Positions 1-13,413 of a stretch of DNA of 28,555 nt are shown piece by piece (positions within the stretch are counted from its first letter, which is position 1; each line of letters starts with the position of its first letter). The notes beneath the pieces are model-generated. The model was not told the DNA's origin, searched no databases, and saw only the letters and a program-made list of their open reading frames with translations. Position numbers and translations under genes: made by a program. This stretch comes from Saccoglossus kowalevskii (taxonomy: Eukaryota > Hemichordata > Enteropneusta > Harrimaniidae): contig NW_003156733.1 in the NCBI RefSeq assembly GCF_000003605.2, forward strand, positions 377,758 through 406,312. Reading direction: 5' to 3'.

Positions 1-1554
1 GATTGGAATGATATTTGAAACGTTACTTCTAAAAAAAGAGACGCATATATTGATAACGAAAACGAAAGCAAACAGCGGTAGTAGCACGACACTAAGCAAT
101 GGTGTTCTTATTATTGGTTGCGACGTGTCGTGTTCTCTGTTGCCCGCAGACGAAGTATGCAAAGCATAAACTCATTAAATGTATACACGACTTTCAAACG
201 CGCAAAGAAAACAGTGACGCTTTAGGGTGAATACTGACTACCCAGAACAACAATTAAACTAATTTGAAAAACTATACACATACATTTCATACCCACTTAC
301 ACAGACCTGTAATTACCCACGCAGCAACTGGACGATTTTCTTTGTTATCGCGTTGTCTTACGTGAATCGGAAACCTAATATCGTTTATTCTGCCTATATA
401 TAAACTACTACGTTATAATTAACCCAATTACGCAATACCGACAAACACTATTTGATAAAAAATCTTACTTCATTATAACATTGGTAAGTGGACTGACATT
501 TCAAGAAGAACGCATAATTGCCTCACGTGCGATTACAATTCATCAAGCACCTTGAGTGAACAAGCTTCGCTGAATATTCTTTAAATTACAATATGGTCTA
601 GCCTTTAATATATATTTGTTTAAAATGTCAAAATGGAAATTTCCAGAAAAAAGGTGGCGATGCGTTCCTCGTCTGGAGCTCTTAAATGTGAGATATATGT
701 AGGAAGGTGTCAGCTTCTCACTTTCCGCTTCACCGACAATACATGCATTAAGTTAAAATGTGGGGGTATTGCATGACATATCATTGGGCGTTGTTCACCC
801 TTTGATCAATTTTCTTGTTGCGAGATACACATGTATGGTGTTATTCCAGCATAATTTACATGAGAGTAGGTAGGGATATATGTTTGCTCGTGATTTTTGC
901 ATACACGTGGGCACATTATCCAGTGACACGTTTGGGAGTTGTTTGCAGACATGTACCATGTTGGCGAACTGTAGATCACAGAAAAGATTGTGTAAATAAA
1001 TTGAAATACGCCAACGACTGACAAATTTTCATATTGTTTAAACTACGATCAAAACATGTTATACGTAACACGCTTCTGTCTTTTCCAAATCTGTTATCTC
1101 GTCTCATATTTAGCCTACAAATAACATTTATGTTAAAATAACTTTAAATAGCTAAACTTTGACTCGCGAGTTGTTGTTAAGGCTTGTTAAGGACGGTTAT
1201 TGGGTGATGCTGTTGTCTTATTCAGTCGTCAATAATTATTTTAGTTTGTGTGATCCGTAAATTCGAATCGAGCCTAATGAAAATTGCCAAAAGATATGAC
1301 CGGAAATATAGCGACAATCTAGATGCATCCGGCACTCGTGGATTCTACACAGTCTGCTGGATGTAAAATTTATGTGACACTGACAGACGGATGAGTTAAA
1401 AAGCTTCAAATTCACACTTTATGCTTTCAAAGCACGTGTCAAATTAGAAGGGGACACTAAACTGAATGAATATTAAAATGACGATACTGGTAAGTTTTAT
1501 TTATAGCAGAATCTATTCTGAAAAAAAGGAGCATGTTTTTTTACCCGCAGTATG

Positions 1555-1925
1555 AGAACAACGCAGAATTGCTTTCTGATGTATTACACTTTCCCAAACA
1601 AATTTGCATCCATAGATGGTTATTGGCAGTAGATTGCCCGATAACATCCAAGGCATCATTATTTTATCTTAGTTGGACCTAATAATCCAGATAAGCTCCC
1701 CCCTCGTTTCCTAGCTGTATCCTATACAAGATTTTAAGATAACTCGTAATTATTGTTACATTATTTGCCATGTTCAATACTATTATTTTGCAGAACAAAT
1801 ATTTTTTTTTTTTTAGACTGAAGACATTTACGATATTAAGTATTCCTACATAGTTCCTGAAAAGACTTTAGTTTGATATTTTGCAACAAATTCAACATAA
1901 CTAATATGTTGACTCTGTTCTACAC
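1555..1925 (+). repeat. Diverged direct repeat, copy 1
   Basis: Blocks in the same order and strand match 2410-2795: AGTAGATT...ATTTTATCT, then GGACCTAATAATCCAGATAAG against GGACTTAATATTCCAGATGAG, then TATCCTA...GTAATTAT, GCAGAACAAAT-like, and CAACAAATTCAACATAACTAA against CAACGAATTTCATGAAACTAA. Identity is low, so it is an old duplication or two decayed members of one family. No coding potential. Confidence 0.5.
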
Positions 1926-2409
1926 AATTCAGATCACAAGTGCTGAACGTTACTGTGTCATACTTTAAAACGCCTGGAGATACTTTTAACAATCAACATC
2001 TTTTAATAAAAATGTTGCAACCTACATTGTCGAGTTTCGAAGTCTGAATCTTTTTTCTATGTCAAAACTCTTTATGGTCCTAAATGTATTTGGAATTTTA
2101 TTCAACTTCCTTGTCACTAATTTCTTCAGTGTTTTTATATTATCAACTTTTGTTTATGACACTACACTGGAATTGCTAAAAATGAACTCAGGAGAAACCT
2201 CTGAAACATAATGTCGGTCAATATTTTGAGTGAGTCATTATGCAGATCCAGCGTTTTTGCGACCACCTGTGACAATTTCAGTAAAAACAATGTTGAAGAA
2301 CAATGACTGCAATTGCCGAATAGCCCACGGCCATGCCGTCATTGTGTGATTAATATGAATATAGCGTAAACCATTTGGAAATAGGGGAATGCCGCTCCCT
2401 CTCCCAGTG

Positions 2410-2795
2410 CGAAAATTACACAGGATTGTTTCCAGGTCTTTCAAATGTCTTAAACTTATATATTCATAGATCGTTCCAGAAAGTAGATTTTAAAAACGAT
2501 AAAACCCACGGCCTCAACATTTTATCTGTGCTCGGACTTAATATTCCAGATGAGTCCTAACTCGTCCTTGGGATTTATCCTACACACGCTCGTAAGATAA
2601 GGTGTAATTATCTAAACAACTGTTTTGCAATGTGCATTATTACCATCGTGTAGAAGAACAAACATGTTGTTCGTTTGGACCGAACCGTCTAATGATCTCT
2701 CTGTGTAATCCCATATAATTCATAAGAAGATTTTATGTATTATCTCGCAACGAATTTCATGAAACTAATATACTGAATGGTTCTACACACATTGA
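2410..2795 (+). repeat. Diverged direct repeat, copy 2
   Basis: Collinear partner of 1555-1925, offset by roughly 0.86 kb. Similarity fades after about 2795. Confidence 0.5.
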
Positions 2796-3993
2796 CAAAG
2801 ACTGTATGATGCAACAATGTGTACACATATAGAGATATAAACTGTAATGAGATGAGAATGTAGTTCATCCATATAGTAAATAAATGTACTTTGTTCCTGT
2901 CCTCAAATTGTTCATCACCATGTAACCTTATAACGTGCGACTTTTTGTTGTTGTTTGTTTTCTTCCCAGACAGGACGAAAGTGTATTCAACAGGAAAATG
3001 GTGACGAAAACGCATGTGAAAACTTTGAGATTGTCATTTGGTTATATGTACGTCATCAATATGTGCTGGCCGTGATACCGTTTCAGTGACACAGACTTTT
3101 GAAGTTGAAATATATTAAATGACGGATGTCACTGGATTGATTTATTGCACGAGACACGGTGATCTTATTATTGAAACGTTCGAATAATGCTATAATAATT
3201 AAATGTATGTATATATATATGGAGGTATAACACCCTATACCAAATAGGGTTCGACCAGTAATTTGAAATCTCGCCATGTCGACGCATGCTTATACTAAAA
3301 TGCATTACTAATATTCACGATTATATATCCTAGGTAAGATGCATGTGAACATCTCAAACATGTGTAAAATTGTTTTTTAAATTGTCAGTTTATTTTGATT
3401 TAATGATTCTGGTCTCGGACATATAAGTGTTTGTATATATTAAATATGAGATTCCACTATCAATACCATACAACAGCATCTTACTGCAAAACATCAAAAT
3501 AGCCAATTGTCATTGTCTGTATTATAACAGCAGCCAATACAAACCTGGCACTACCCTGCTCAGTTAAATTATGACTAGTTAATAAACATTCGAACAAAAA
3601 CTAGTTGTGCTATAATAATATAATCGCGATCTTAGGTTAAAGGCAAGACCATTTTACGAATGAAAATAATACTAAACGATTGTTATATGTCGACCTTCCC
3701 AACGTCGTGTAAGTAAGATCATGCGATATTTATTTTGAAAAAAGAGGTTTAAAATAGTTGGTACCCTGTGGAAACTAAAAGAACAAATTCATTAATAATA
3801 TGAAACTAGGCGCGACAATTTACTTTTTGATACATGTAAAATCTTGTTGGACACATAGTCATATTATTTATATATTTTCAAACATATACATTATAACCTA
3901 TTAGGAGTACACCTGCAGCCATGTTGGATTATCACATGACATGAAATGTTTTCACAGCGTGAACATTTTTCCGAATAATACTCGTTTCGGGCT

Positions 3994-4006
3994 ACGCATG
4001 CGCAGT
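3994..4006 (+). promoter_or_regulatory. NRF-1-like palindrome
   Basis: ACGCATGCGCAGT contains the GCATGCGC core of the NRF-1 half-site pair, common in animal CpG-type promoters. The exact reverse complement is at 4566-4578. This is sequence match only. Confidence 0.3.
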
Positions 4007-4565
4007 GTCACTGTTCTCTCGAAAGAGTTAGTAGATTAATGTAAATGCTTTTGGCTGTGCAAAATGTGTCGAACTACATGCCATAAATGTGATAATAGTC
4101 TTTATGTAAGTTGTTTCCGCGCAAATCAAGAAAATGTAACTCAAATACAAAAAATGTAATTGCTTGATGATCAAAATTTGCTTGCATTTTATTTTTGTGT
4201 GTAGGTACATTTACGAAAGAGGTCGAGTTTCTTTTCCACCTCAACACTGTGACGCGATCAGTGTACGAATGTACTCGGAAATTTATACTAAAATGTCCCC
4301 TGACAATTATATAAACATCTCATTGCAAGATGCTGCGTGACGAATTCTATTACATTGACACGAACAGGCCTGGTTGACCATCAGGACAAAGATAGGGGGA
4401 CAAAATTGATAAACTGAGAACCACTAGGTGACTTGTAATCGATACTTATAACAGAAACAGTATCATATTATTCTGATGGGTATACTTTACTGTTCTTCTG
4501 GTTCCACTTAATTGAATTTATATAGTTACACCGTTTGACTATATATTGAAGCGAGGGAGTCATCA

Positions 4566-4578
4566 ACTGCGCATGCGT
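4566..4578 (-). promoter_or_regulatory. NRF-1-like palindrome, inverted partner
   Basis: ACTGCGCATGCGT is the reverse complement of 3994-4006. It begins a CpG-richer patch (about 4560-4700) that contains a small ORF directly downstream. Confidence 0.3.
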
Positions 4579-4581
4579 CAG

Positions 4582-4710
4582 ATGGCCATTGCGTGTCATT
4601 GTTTACAAACAAGCATCTACCAATGCGTCTTGCGTTTTTTAGCGTGTGTTGTTATCGTCGCTTGGGACTCAATTCTCGCGCTTTCGCAGGTGACGACTCT
4701 CTCGCTTTAA
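4582..4710 (+). CDS. Possible small ORF or first exon with signal-peptide-like end
   Basis: ATG at 4582 opens 42 codons to TAA. Residues 17-34 are hydrophobic (LRFLACVVIVAWDSILAL), followed by S-Q at CAG|GTGACG (4689/4690), a possible splice donor. It lies four bases after an NRF-1-like palindrome, in a CpG-richer patch. The start context is weak (C at -3). No downstream partner exon was found, and random occurrence is quite possible. Confidence 0.15.
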   Translation: MAIACHCLQTSIYQCVLRFLACVVIVAWDSILALSQVTTLSL

Positions 4711-5697
4711 TAACAAGATATGCCTGTCATTGTGATTCATTCAACATTGAATTTCATCAGGTGCATCTATAATACGTGAATATTATTTTTTTGCTTGATC
4801 TGTCAGTGTATCCTACAAATAGAATGTTCCAGCTAGACTATCATGCGATGTACATTTGTGATGAGGAGTGACGTGAGCGCGTGCGGGAAGTCGCTCCCTA
4901 GGTCCCTACAGATTAAAATATACGTTCCCACCCTTGTTGTCAACACCTGAACCTCGGGGCGTTATCGCCACAGTGCCACTAACCATGAATGTAAATTGTA
5001 TAGCTTTTACACTCGGTACAAACGCGTCCTGAATAATGTGCTCAGGGTAAATATGTGTTTGTGTAACTCGCGTGAGCACTTTCAGTGTATGTTTAGATTT
5101 AATGACATACAAAAGCTGATCTCTGAAACCAGTCAGTTATCTTTCTGTATTCGTTCTCCATAAATTTGTTTATTTATAATGTATTTAAAAAAAAATGCAA
5201 AATACTTATTTATACTTGAATTGTTCCGTCATTAACAATTAATTTTAATTAATTTCCGCCATCTCGCCTGAAAAATACCTCCAGACAGTAATTAACAGGT
5301 TTTATTTGTGTGAAATAGTGCAATATAATATATGAACAGATTCATGTACTATTATATTAAGCGTGTGGGATATCGCAAGCTGCGATACGTCAATATCATG
5401 GCGATGTGAGAAGTGGAATGAAATTAAACTATAATTGATGGACTTAATTCCAGAAAAAAACAAACATGTCGCTGTTTTTGTCAAAACGACAGTAATAGCT
5501 GCAATATTTAAGTATGGATGAATAGCGAACACAAATAAAAAAAATATGTCTTTGAATATAAAAGTATAAATAAAAAAGCGCCCATGGGATTTGGCTTATC
5601 GCAATATTGTTTATCATTTGACAGCTGCCGAACAACATTTCCAAAATGGTGGGATGGCTTGTTTATATTGAGTTATAACTTCACATAGTATACATAC

Positions 5698-5717
5698 ATA
5701 TATATATATATATATAT
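5698..5717. repeat. Short (TA)n tract
   Basis: About ten TA units following CATACATA. Similar shorter tracts occur at about 14659-14676, 21379-21392 and 24579-24593. Confidence 0.9.
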
Positions 5718-6211
5718 TTAGTTCAAGGCGGGCTCAACTAACGTAGAGCTAAACAAATTATTCGCATCGGTGTCAACTATTCAGCTATGCTAATATTTCG
5801 AGTATATGCTCACAATGACGTTTCGGATGCACAAGTTTGGTTGTGAAACAATTATATATTTGAATCTATTCGCATCTTTAGTTAATCGTATCACCCACAG
5901 ACAAAAACTAAACTCGGAGGACAGCGATCAATACTGCTTTTAGAGACAATTTGATGTGAGACTTACCAATACCAGCCAGCCAGCAACATGTGAAGGCAAA
6001 TAGAGCTTCATATATCGCGTGTATATGATTCTTATACGAGGTAGTATGGTCGTGCAAATATGCAGCTGTTCCACCTGTGTGTCTAATCAAGGTCACAGTG
6101 ATACTCCTTTATTACGATGCATGCCCAGACCAATTCATTACGTGTTTGTGTAATGATGTAGTTTTATGCGTTACTGCAATTGATGTTGCAATATTATAAT
6201 CATCGCTAAAT

Positions 6212-6346
6212 TTAAAAAAATAAAAAAAATAAATAAAATAAATTAAAATAAATTAAAATAAAATAAAATAAAATAAAATAAAATAAAATAAAATTAAATT
6301 AAATTAAATTAAATTAAATTAAATTAAATTAAATTAAATTAAATTA
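6212..6346 (+). repeat. Pentanucleotide microsatellite, AAAAT changing to AAATT
   Basis: An irregular A-rich start passes into a clean run of AAAAT units, which then switches to a clean run of AAATT units for about 55 bp. Confidence 0.95.
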
Positions 6347-6689
6347 GACTGGGTAAAGTGGGCTGATCCCAAATACTCATTCTAATCACTATGATAACAA
6401 GTATTTTGCAATAGCCATTTTCTCTAGCGTACCGTTGACTGGTACTGTGCCGTCATTGCGCCATACCCACTCTCATGTAAGTATGTATGACATGCTTTAT
6501 GGATAATCTGATGATTTCAAATCACATGTCCTTGATACATTCAGGGATGACCTATTGTTTTCGACATATAATAAAGATTATTTTGGAAATATAATGATAA
6601 TATTTATAATGGCAGTGCTTAATATATTTGCATAATTTTACTCAATTAATTATTTATTACATATTTGTATTTAATTATTTTGTATTGTT

Positions 6690-7003
6690 AGGATTCTCTG
6701 GCGAAAACAGTACAGCGTATCGACGCGCAGTGGAGGTCGATGCGACGGCGTACCGTCTGAGTGCATACTGTGCGGTATCCTCGTAATAACCTTATTATTA
6801 TACATCTTTATTGTGTAGAGCCCGGGCAAACCCTGGCGGCAGCCATGTTTGTATTTATTATTGGAGGATGCTTACGCGCGTAATCGTTCCATATTTGCAA
6901 TTCACATTTCCTAATATGGTAGGATGAAAATACACCGTAAAATACCGTAAAATTACGGCACGCTGTAACGTATGGCGTTACGGTGATAGATGTATAATAA
7001 TAG
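6690..7003. mobile_element. Third copy: small element plus right arm of the composite element
   Basis: 6690-6795 carries the G+C-rich core and intact right arm (GGTATCCTCGTAATAACCTT) with a decayed left arm. 6818-7003 is the right arm (GGGCAAACCCTGGCGGCAGC... to ...GATGTATAATAATAG). The order and spacing are as at 16558-16961, here outside the gene. Confidence 0.75.
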
Positions 7004-9615
7004 CTTTTATTGTTACTTATGGAAAGTGATCACCCAGTATGTGTATGGTGAGTCAACAATTACAATACTTAAAAGACAACATCGCAATATTTGAATACTA
7101 TTAGCTACGCCATCGCGGCTAGAGCGCCACCATCGTTACACTGCCTCGGGTTCGAACTGGTACCCATGCGACGTATAATCGCGTAAAAATACGATTTTTG
7201 TTCACACGTAGATTGGTGCAAAAAAAGAATACATTTGTACTTACGACCTGTAGTTAAACTCATAGTGACATGTGAAGTAATCATTACTATATTCTTTCAA
7301 TTTGATTGAAAGGTTGTTCACTGTACGTGTGCGCCAGGCATACGTCTCCACTTAATGTAATTTTACGTACATATGCATACATATGTGCACGGCGCAAAAC
7401 TATTCAATACAGGGTTTTCAAATAACAGAGTGTACGTTGTTAAGGTAGTTCACACTTTTATATAGGCACAACAAAGAAGATGAATCCACGTCATCCCCTC
7501 TCAGTTGGAGTACACATTAATGTCCAGCAATCTCTCGGTCAAGGTTGTGATGTGGACATTGCTACTAGAAGCGCTGGTATGGCGTGTTTTTCTGTGTCGT
7601 AGAAAAATACAGTTACCTGAACGGGATATACATGCAAAGAAATACACAGTTACGCTATATCTGCTTCAAACTCAACAACGAATAAACATATTATGGAAAT
7701 GCGTCTTCATGCATTATTTATCAAACAGTTCAAAGTGTCACCTTCGTATTGTCAAGGATTTGTGTTCCTAGACGTAAGTTAACGCAAATAAAAATAGAAA
7801 AATACTGTGAATTGTTCGGACATCTCTGGCAAGTTGACAATTGAGCAAACTGTAGCAATTGACTTTTTTTCTATCTGGTCTCCATCTTATTTCGTCGCAT
7901 ATATTGGCGAACGTACGTGTCCAGTGATGATTTATTTATTAGCATATTCACTGAATAAAAGGAAAAACATCTGCAAAATACTTCTATCATCTATGCTTAG
8001 TGTTGAGCGTACTTTAATAAAATGACACACAGCGTCAACCAACACGTCAATGGATGCTGTTAGGTGGTGGGAGTCGAATACATTTCAATACTCGTAACTT
8101 GCGGCTATACAAAAAAACCTCACGAATTGAGGCATCGTGCGCACAAAGAAACAAGTAATCTTTCAAAGAAGTCTATACCCAGACGTCTGAGAAACAGCCG
8201 CCCCATGAGTAATTGATGTTCTCTGTATGTAATCTGAGAGTACAACTTAAAAAGAGTGACGCAGTTACGCGTGCGGTGAATCGGTGAAGACTAATCCTTC
8301 GCGTTGTTGCGTAAGCTAAACACACCTGTTTGCCAGATCCGTTCCCGTCGACCGTATCGAAAGGTACACTAAGAAAATCCGATCACAGTGTGTAAAAAAT
8401 TGATGTGCTTACATGCTATCTGTATACCCAATACCCGCGTAAGGTTACACCTTCCGGAGACTGAGGTTTTTTTTTTATGAAGAGTGAAATCATAATGCTC
8501 TTTTTCCACTAGTATCGCGGTGATATCAAAGAATGTTCGCTCCGATTGAGAGAATGTAATCTATCTACTAAGCCATCATATAGCGCTGGGGCATTCACCA
8601 TAATTAAATATGCATCTGTCAATATCGATGTCGTCCGTTAAAGACTATGCGTGAAGTAGAACTAGCGACAGACCTACTTTTCGAAATGCCAGATGTTAAT
8701 ATCATCGCCAGTGATTTCACTGCACATTACAGAATGGATTCAAATGCGAGCAAAAGACTCAATAGCACGTTGAATAATATCAACCGACAATCCTGTATTA
8801 AAAATAAATACAATTAAATGAAATGAAAAGTTTACATAACCTTTTGGAAGTTTATTGATTGCAGTATGTTGTTAGTTTAATAATTGTCTGGAAAAAAGTG
8901 ATTTTACATGCGATTAATTGTGACGTGGCGTCATTGGCATGTATAGACAAATTTACCCCTCGATTAATAAGGATACTGTTGACTTTCACGCGCATGACCA
9001 TGTTATGAAAAGTTGCAAAGATTGGTGTCTTTATGGTGATAATTTATAAAAGAGAAGAAAAAAACAAACCATATTCTGCGAATAAAAGAGCTTTTTGTTT
9101 ACGACCGGCAATACAACCCTGTCACTTACAACAAATGATAATGAATGTACAGTCACTGAACCTCATAAGTCGGTTGACACGCCAGCTGCGACACCTCCAG
9201 ACACTTCCGTGGTGCCAACCAATTATAGCTGACAGAGAAGTGTGATATATTCATATGCTACATCCGTTGCACGTAATCGTAGGTAAAAATGACGGTTTCA
9301 CAAAAGTGGAATATTGACATAGACGTCCCAATGTAAGTTAAGTGGTATCATTGATATAGAGAATATCAGTAGTGCATTGAACACTGTATTTTCTGTATTT
9401 TCGATACTCTCATAAGTAAAGCAAACCCTTTTTTTCAATAATCGTTGTGCTAATAAAAATAATAAGATTCGAACTAGTAGACAAATGTATTGATATTTAA
9501 CACAATTTTAGGAAATACGTGTCTTGGTACTAGATTTAGGTTCATATACACCTGTATATCAACTAACCTAATGCAATTGCCAAGACAAGTTAAATTGGAG
9601 TTGAATTTCATTGAA

Positions 9616-10421
9616 TTAAGTTAGAGATGCAGGTTCGTGGGCACTTGGGAGTGAATTTTTTTTTGCTTTTTATTATTCAAACAGTCTTGGCTATAAACTG
9701 TTGAAATTTTGTAGAATTGTGTATAGTGGAACATACTCAAAAACGATTTTACAATATAGATAACAGGTGCAAAATTATCTGGTTTAGCAAGGCTGTATAT
9801 AAATAATAAAAAAAAACATGGTGAAAAAAAAAGAAATGACGAGATCTCCATATTATGCACTGTATTTAACTTTTTACAAAACGATAATACATTTAAATTT
9901 GTAACTGTAACAGCCATTTTAATTATGAGCATTAGCAAACTTCTTACTGAGTGAATTGTTATGCAAATTAGCAATTATCTCAGCTTCTTTTTAGTGTACA
10001 TTCCAGAACTTTAAAAAAAAATAGCTCCTAGACGCTTTGACCTTTTGTTTTGAAATTTTCACAAATGATTGACAATGTGTTTATCTTCAAAACGCCGTCG
10101 GGGCATTGTTTTTAGTTGAATAGTGTTACAGCAATCGTGCAGACAACTAGTATGGGTGTTAATTTATGCATAAACTTGAAGTAGTGAAATTTGAGCTGCT
10201 GCCCTACAATATTGACAACTAGTAGACAGTTTTCAAGACGGCGCTTTCTTCATAGTAAACAGATGTATCCATAAACCAATTTTGACAGGAAAGAGAAGTT
10301 TAAAATTCATACAATAAGCTTTTCGAAAATATATAGTTTTGTGGACAAGGGAGGTAATCTTGTTTTCCTAATTAAATAATTAAAATACCTGTCAGGTAAA
10401 CTGAATCTCTACCTTAAGGAG
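9616..10421 (-). mobile_element. 0.8-kb inverted-repeat element, copy 1
   Basis: The ends are TTAAGTTAGAGATGCAG on the left and, reverse-complemented, CTCCTTAAGGTAGAGATTCAG on the right, with TA at each end of the GAGATGCAG-like terminus. That suits a TA-target (Tc1/mariner-like) non-autonomous element. The interior matches 22131-23051 in opposite orientation. A reading frame of about 65 codons is shared by both copies but is low-complexity and hydrophobic, with no recognised domain. No transposase. Confidence 0.75.
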
Positions 10422-11159
10422 TTGTTACTAGGTACAGTTTAATTAAACTGGAATTAAATTTATTTCCTATATACAATTGCAATTTAATTTAGTTTCATTA
10501 ATATTCATGTGTAGTATGACTGAAATTTGCAAATTGGAACTAAAAATTGAAAACGTCAGATTAGTGCCATATTTCCATGCGTAATTAGTGTGCGAAGACT
10601 ATCTAGCAAAAATCGATAATATTGATATCGACAATACTGTGTATAGCTTCATTATCGCAGGTGTTTGGAATTCAGACACCCGTAAACGTTTTGGAAGAAC
10701 AGACGAAGTTCTACACAGAGCATACTTATGTGCCATTATTCTATGGGACGATGACCCCACCCCTCCCTATGTATATACATACCTTCGTGATACGCAAAAT
10801 ACGACGACACGGCTGTGCGTCACCACAATATACTTATAACTCTATACAGTCAACCGAGGTGTTAACAGACTATGTTGCTTTACGTCATATATTGTTGATA
10901 TATATATTGATCTCAGTGTCGTGAGATGATTTACCTTCATTCAATATAAATACGTTTAATGGCGTGAACACGCAAAGTCAAGGTAACTAAAGTTTGTGGA
11001 AATATTGTTGATAACAATACACTCTTGATAGATACATACGTTAAAAAAATAAACATTATATGAAAACTCTGCTGTGCCAAACCTGTGAGTTACATAATGT
11101 TGTGGGTGGGATCTTGTTTAACGATTTAGTGCGTACATTTACGCTTCCAGTGTATGTTT

Positions 11160-11162
<3 letters not shown>

Positions 11163-11229
<67 letters not shown>
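11163..11229. repeat. (AT)n microsatellite, 67 bp
   Basis: Uninterrupted alternating A and T. Confidence 0.98.
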
Positions 11230-11230
<1 letters not shown>

Positions 11231-13413
11231 TAAATCTGATGTAATTTTCTGCCTTAGAATCGATCTATGGAACGATCTTGTTACAGTCACATGACAATGG
11301 TCGCTAATCGTTTTATCTATGGAATGAATTAAAACAACGGTCCAATAGTTATGCTAATGTGTATAACTCGGTCCACGTTTATTTTGGAATGTACTTTCAA
11401 CACCTAAACTTAATGTATTCTTATCCTCCACCCTTGATTACTACTCAAAACAGTATAATGCAGCGAATATATGGAAACATATTTTAATGAACGTCCTGCA
11501 ACAATTAACAGTCATGAAGTCTGTGGAAGTTCTCAGCTAAAACGCTGCAATTTATGCATCTGAAATAAACAAGATCTCACTCAGTGAAATTCAACACGCT
11601 GTTTTTGAACTTGAACTGTCAAATCAGCTGGGCATGTCTGCAATGTTAGTTTATGAGTATCTGACAGAACCTAATGTGTATTTATAGTACAATTGTTGAA
11701 AAAAAAATTGGAGACCTGACAAATAAGATGAAATATAACCAATTGCAATTAATTAATTTCAAAAGTACTCAAGGCTAATTCTGGAACATTGTAGGAAATT
11801 TTGCGAAAACAAAAATGAAATGATTTATATCAGTTATTTGTGTTGTAAATACCTTGATATAAGCAATTTTCAGTAATAGATTCAGCTGAAAATTCACGAG
11901 TCATTGCCTGGTTGCTACATTTATCGAATTACAAATACGTCTTTCATCAGATGCTCAGCCAAGTATAGATGAAGTATAAATTCTCCTTACCTAATGAGGA
12001 ATATTTCTTGGGAGGGTCGTAGGTTATTCCCGTCGGATTCGCGTTTATTATAATCAAGCGGGACGGACATACCAGGATTATATTAAGCTTTTGGGATTTC
12101 ACTTAGATAATCTGTGACACTGGTTCACTGGTATGTGTTTGATCTCGAAACATCTATAAACAAGATTTTTATATTCGCAGTATATTTCAATCATTTAAAA
12201 CTTATTTTACTTATTTTCAGTTAATTTCACAACGCATACGGGAGAGTTTACATAAATGAACAGGGTGATACTGAACATATGTTCCGGATGCAAACCGACA
12301 TACTGTATTATTAACACTTATACATTTCACAATAATTTACATGCATACTGTTTTTTTTTTCAACCCGTTACGACTACAGACATATTGGTTGTCAAATCAA
12401 ATTATAGAACACAAGGTAAATGTGGATGATGGGATTCTACTTTGAACAAAAAAAAAGCATTTATAAAATCCGATAATGACCAAGCTGGCCTACAACAGCT
12501 GCTGCCGTATTAGGGAGAAAGTACGAATATCATCAAAAGGCAACATAAATACAACGATCGGTTTTCCGGTACCTTGCAAAAAAAATGGATTTATAACTAT
12601 GCTGAAATTGGTGAATTAAATTTAAATTAAAAATATATTATCTATCGCATGGATAATCTGCGTGTTAACACATATACAATAACAAGAGCGTTGTCCCGGG
12701 CCACACAGTCCATACACAAACCAGAACGATTAAAAAGTGCTTATTTTAATTTTCATGGATATTTACAAATTAAAATATGAGGCTTTGCATTCAGAATTAT
12801 TGTACGTCATGCAGAGCCGAGTGATTCAGAGTCCTTGTTTGAATATTGATTTATGGGTGACAGATGCCCCGGCAAAGCATAATCGATGACACTTCAAGAA
12901 AAGAAAAACTCATTTGATGCAGACCTGAAAACCACATAGTAATACATAGGTGGGATCAATACTATTTCGCGTCGACAATATCCATAGACATACGCGTCTT
13001 GTTTTGCTAGTTTGTCTATGCCCGCCTCTAGAACAGTCGGCTATATGATCACCCGCTCATCTGTATGTGAGCGAGTTAAAATAGTTACTTGTTTAGATGA
13101 AACTGTCTCATCAATTTAGCGATTGTATATCCCCCGGAGCCAGTATTTGTAATCAAACACTTTGCAGTTGTAATAAGGCTAGCGATTAGGTCATTCAACT
13201 GTTAGCAGAACTAACTGACAAAGGTTGTATATATAACTAGGCTACAACGATGTGCGAACGTGAGTCGTGGGAGTATTCTATTTATAGAATCGGCAGCAGA
13301 ACTTTAAAAGTTAATAAAATCGCTATGGTGTATCCCACGGTGTTCCTTGACCCGACGTCCACTGGGCACTACAGGTGATACACATTCTCAACAAAGATGA
13401 TTGCAAGAAATGA

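Larger units (their letters stand above)
1..3993. other. No gene recognised
   Basis: AT-rich sequence with short random ORFs in all frames and no splice-bounded coding block. Its only structure is the diverged direct repeat at 1.55-2.8 kb. Confidence 0.6.
4711..13413. other. No gene recognised; downstream flank of the channel gene
   Basis: Apart from the microsatellites and two element copies listed, I see no supported coding exon on either strand. The part nearest 13413 must contain the channel gene's 3' untranslated region, whose end I cannot place. Confidence 0.55.

Noticed and set aside
7505-8025. Consecutive plus-strand ORFs of 88 and 72 codons
   Set aside because: No family resemblance, no convincing splice sites joining them and no conserved-looking motif.
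9621-9974. 117-codon minus-strand ORF, partly shared with 22672-22869
   Set aside because: It lies wholly inside the dispersed element. The shared frame follows from copied DNA, is hydrophobic and AT-driven, and shows no domain.
10588-10924. Two overlapping plus-strand ORFs of 83 and 100 codons
   Set aside because: Neither has splice borders or a recognisable motif, and the composition matches random translation of AT-rich DNA.
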